Source of the DNA: Solibacillus sp. FSL H8-0523 | GTDB taxonomy: Bacteria > Bacillota > Bacilli > Bacillales_A > Planococcaceae | Length of the DNA stretch: 64,000 nucleotides | Assembly: GCF_038051985.1 (NCBI RefSeq) | Contig: NZ_CP150291.1 | Location: 310,001 to 374,000, forward strand | Reading direction: 5' to 3' | The notes under the pieces: generated by a model | Databases searched by the model: none | What the model was told of the DNA's origin: nothing | What the model saw: only the letters and a program-made list of their open reading frames with translations | Made by a program: the position numbers and the translations under genes | Part shown: piece by piece, positions 62,713-64,000 of the stretch | Numbering within the stretch: the first letter of the stretch is position 1 | How the letters are laid out: every line of letters begins with the position of its first letter

Positions 62713-64000
62713 TTGAAAAAGCATTTTTTTAGTTTTTTAAGTGCAATCATTATATTGATTGGACTATCGGTAAACGTAGAAGCGGCAGATTACGTTTACT
62801 TAGAGCCAGGTAGTAATTATTCAGATACATTGACATCATCTAAGGATGTTCATTGGTATACATTTAATACCACCGAAGACAATAGTGATATTAGAGTTTA
62901 TCTTTCGAATACAACAGCACCGATGTATTTTGAAATTTACAACAGCGATATGAAGCGTATAGATTATTCTTTAACGTCTTATCTTAGCTCTTTAAAGGCG
63001 GATACATACTACATTAAGGTTTATCCTTCAGGTTGGGGAAATAGTTATTCAAAAGGGACTTATGAAATTGTAACAACGTACTGGAATGGGAAAGTAAATC
63101 ATGATACAACAACCCATGAACCAAATGATACAAGAGAAATGGCCTTTAACCTGACTTCAGGTAAAAAGGAATCATCATTAATCTCTAATGCTCTAGATTA
63201 TGATTTCTACAAATTTACGACAAATATTGATAACGGTGATGTCTACGTTTACCTATCAAATACAACAGCGCCTGCCTATTTTTCAATTTATGATAGCAAT
63301 AAAAAACGACTAGATTATTCATTAACATCATATTTTGCAAAATTAAAAGCCGGCACTTATTATATTCAGGTTCACTCTACTAGCTGGTCAAATGTCTATA
63401 CTCTTGGAACATATGATATTAAGGCTACTTATTCAACACCTACAGTGAAACAAGATACAACAACATTTGAACCAAATGATACAAGAGAAAACGCATTTCC
63501 GTTAAAATCCGGCGTTTCATTAGCATCTACGTTAGAAAATAAAAGTGATTATGATTATTATGAAATTAACTTAACGAAGGCCGGTAATATTAACGTAGGT
63601 TTAACGAATACAACAGCACCTACCTATTTTGCAATATACGATAGCAATAAAAGCCGTTTAGATTATTCACTTACGTCTTTTTCTAGACAATTGGCTGCAG
63701 GGAAGTATTATATTTTAGTTCATTCAAATAACTGGGCTAATCAATATTCAAAAGGAAATTACACATTAACAGCAAGTTATCCAAATGTAGATAAGAAAAT
63801 TGAACCGATTACTCTATATTTAAATAGCAAAAAAGCGTTAATAAATGGGAAATCAAAAACATTAGCGGTTGCACCATTCACAAAACAAGAAACAACGCTT
63901 GTACCACTACGCTTTGTAAGTGAAGAGCTGGGTGCAAAAGTTCAATGGGATAGCCAAAACGGTCGTATTACAGTGTTACTTGATGGAACAAAAATCGTTT
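62713..64000 (+). CDS. Secreted repeat protein with PPC-like domains and copper amine oxidase-like domain, 3' end outside window
   Basis: A TTG at 62713 (AAGGAGTG 6 bases upstream) starts a frame that stays open to the window end (429 residues). It begins with a signal peptide (KKHFFSFLSAIIILIGLSV...VEA). Three tandem units of about 117 residues follow, each with SNTTAP.YF.IY.S..KR.DYSLTS and linked by EPNDTRE sequences; they resemble bacterial pre-peptidase (PPC) domains. The last part (ITLYLNSKKALINGKSKTL, VPLRFVSEELGAKVQWD) is the copper amine oxidase-like N-terminal domain (PF07833), usually a cell-wall binding unit. A surface or wall protein is inferred. Confidence 0.82.
   Translation, partial: MKKHFFSFLSAIIILIGLSVNVEAADYVYLEPGSNYSDTLTSSKDVHWYTFNTTEDNSDIRVYLSNTTAPMYFEIYNSDMKRIDYSLTSYLSSLKADTYYIKVYPSGWGNSYSKGTYEIVTTYWNGKVNHDTTTHEPNDTREMAFNLTSGKKESSLISNALDYDFYKFTTNIDNGDVYVYLSNTTAPAYFSIYDSNKKRLDYSLTSYFAKLKAGTYYIQVHSTSWSNVYTLGTYDIKATYSTPTVKQDTTTFEPNDTRENAFPLKSGVSLASTLENKSDYDYYEINLTKAGNINVGLTNTTAPTYFAIYDSNKSRLDYSLTSFSRQLAAGKYYILVHSNNWANQYSKGNYTLTASYPNVDKKIEPITLYLNSKKALINGKSKTLAVAPFTKQETTLVPLRFVSEELGAKVQWDSQNGRITVLLDGTKIV

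Overview
The window reads as chromosome of a low-to-mid GC, spore-forming Bacillales, most likely a Solibacillus/Lysinibacillus-type member of the Planococcaceae (Caryophanaceae). The genus is an impression from gene families (YwbE, YrzI, SE1832, YflT, a gamma-SASP-like protein, Spx/ECF paralogs) and strong AGGAGG ribosome sites; it was not tested by search.

Layout. 0-8 kb: end of an amidase-like gene, nitroreductase, YflT-type stress protein, ScoAB CoA-transferase, then a class-III aminotransferase with an amino-acid ABC transporter whose binding-protein and permease genes are separated by two dispersed hairpin repeats. 7.5-14.4 kb: housekeeping genes (YwbE, M19 dipeptidase, ABC exporter, PAP2 phosphatase, histidine phosphatase), a 21-bp periodic array and a cluster of micro-ORFs that includes a YrzI gene. 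14.4-27.8 kb: an accessory, probably anti-phage island with an EVE-like/HNH nuclease, a PLD-helicase-DUF3427 protein paired with a NUDIX hydrolase, a decayed phage replication module, a GmrSD-like DUF262/DUF1524 protein, and a tight three-gene operon of a MutL/Hsp90-type (GHKL) ATPase plus two unrecognised proteins. The last operon is the best candidate for an undescribed system.

28-30 kb: an ABC-2 exporter on the minus strand. 30-44.2 kb: one long plus-strand catabolic operon. A two-component flavin monooxygenase (anthranilate 3-monooxygenase type) and the 3-hydroxyanthranilate meta-cleavage route (dioxygenase, ACMS decarboxylase, semialdehyde dehydrogenase, Rid-type deaminase, oxalocrotonate tautomerase and decarboxylase, hydratase, aldolase, acylating acetaldehyde dehydrogenase) would give pyruvate and acetyl-CoA. 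An embedded IclR regulator and TRAP and MFS transporters complete it.

44-64 kb: DUF779 plus aldehyde dehydrogenase, an AbrB-family membrane protein with no standard start codon, CtaB, TetR, M20 dipeptidase, a PlsY paralog coupled to a GNAT-aminotransferase fusion, an ECF sigma factor, MarR and a CxxS Spx paralog, CstA, an ABC-F protein, inverted copies of the two dispersed repeats, SE1832, a PseG-like protein, two oxidoreductases, and a secreted repeat protein cut off by the window end. No tRNA, rRNA, CRISPR array or recognisable riboswitch was seen.
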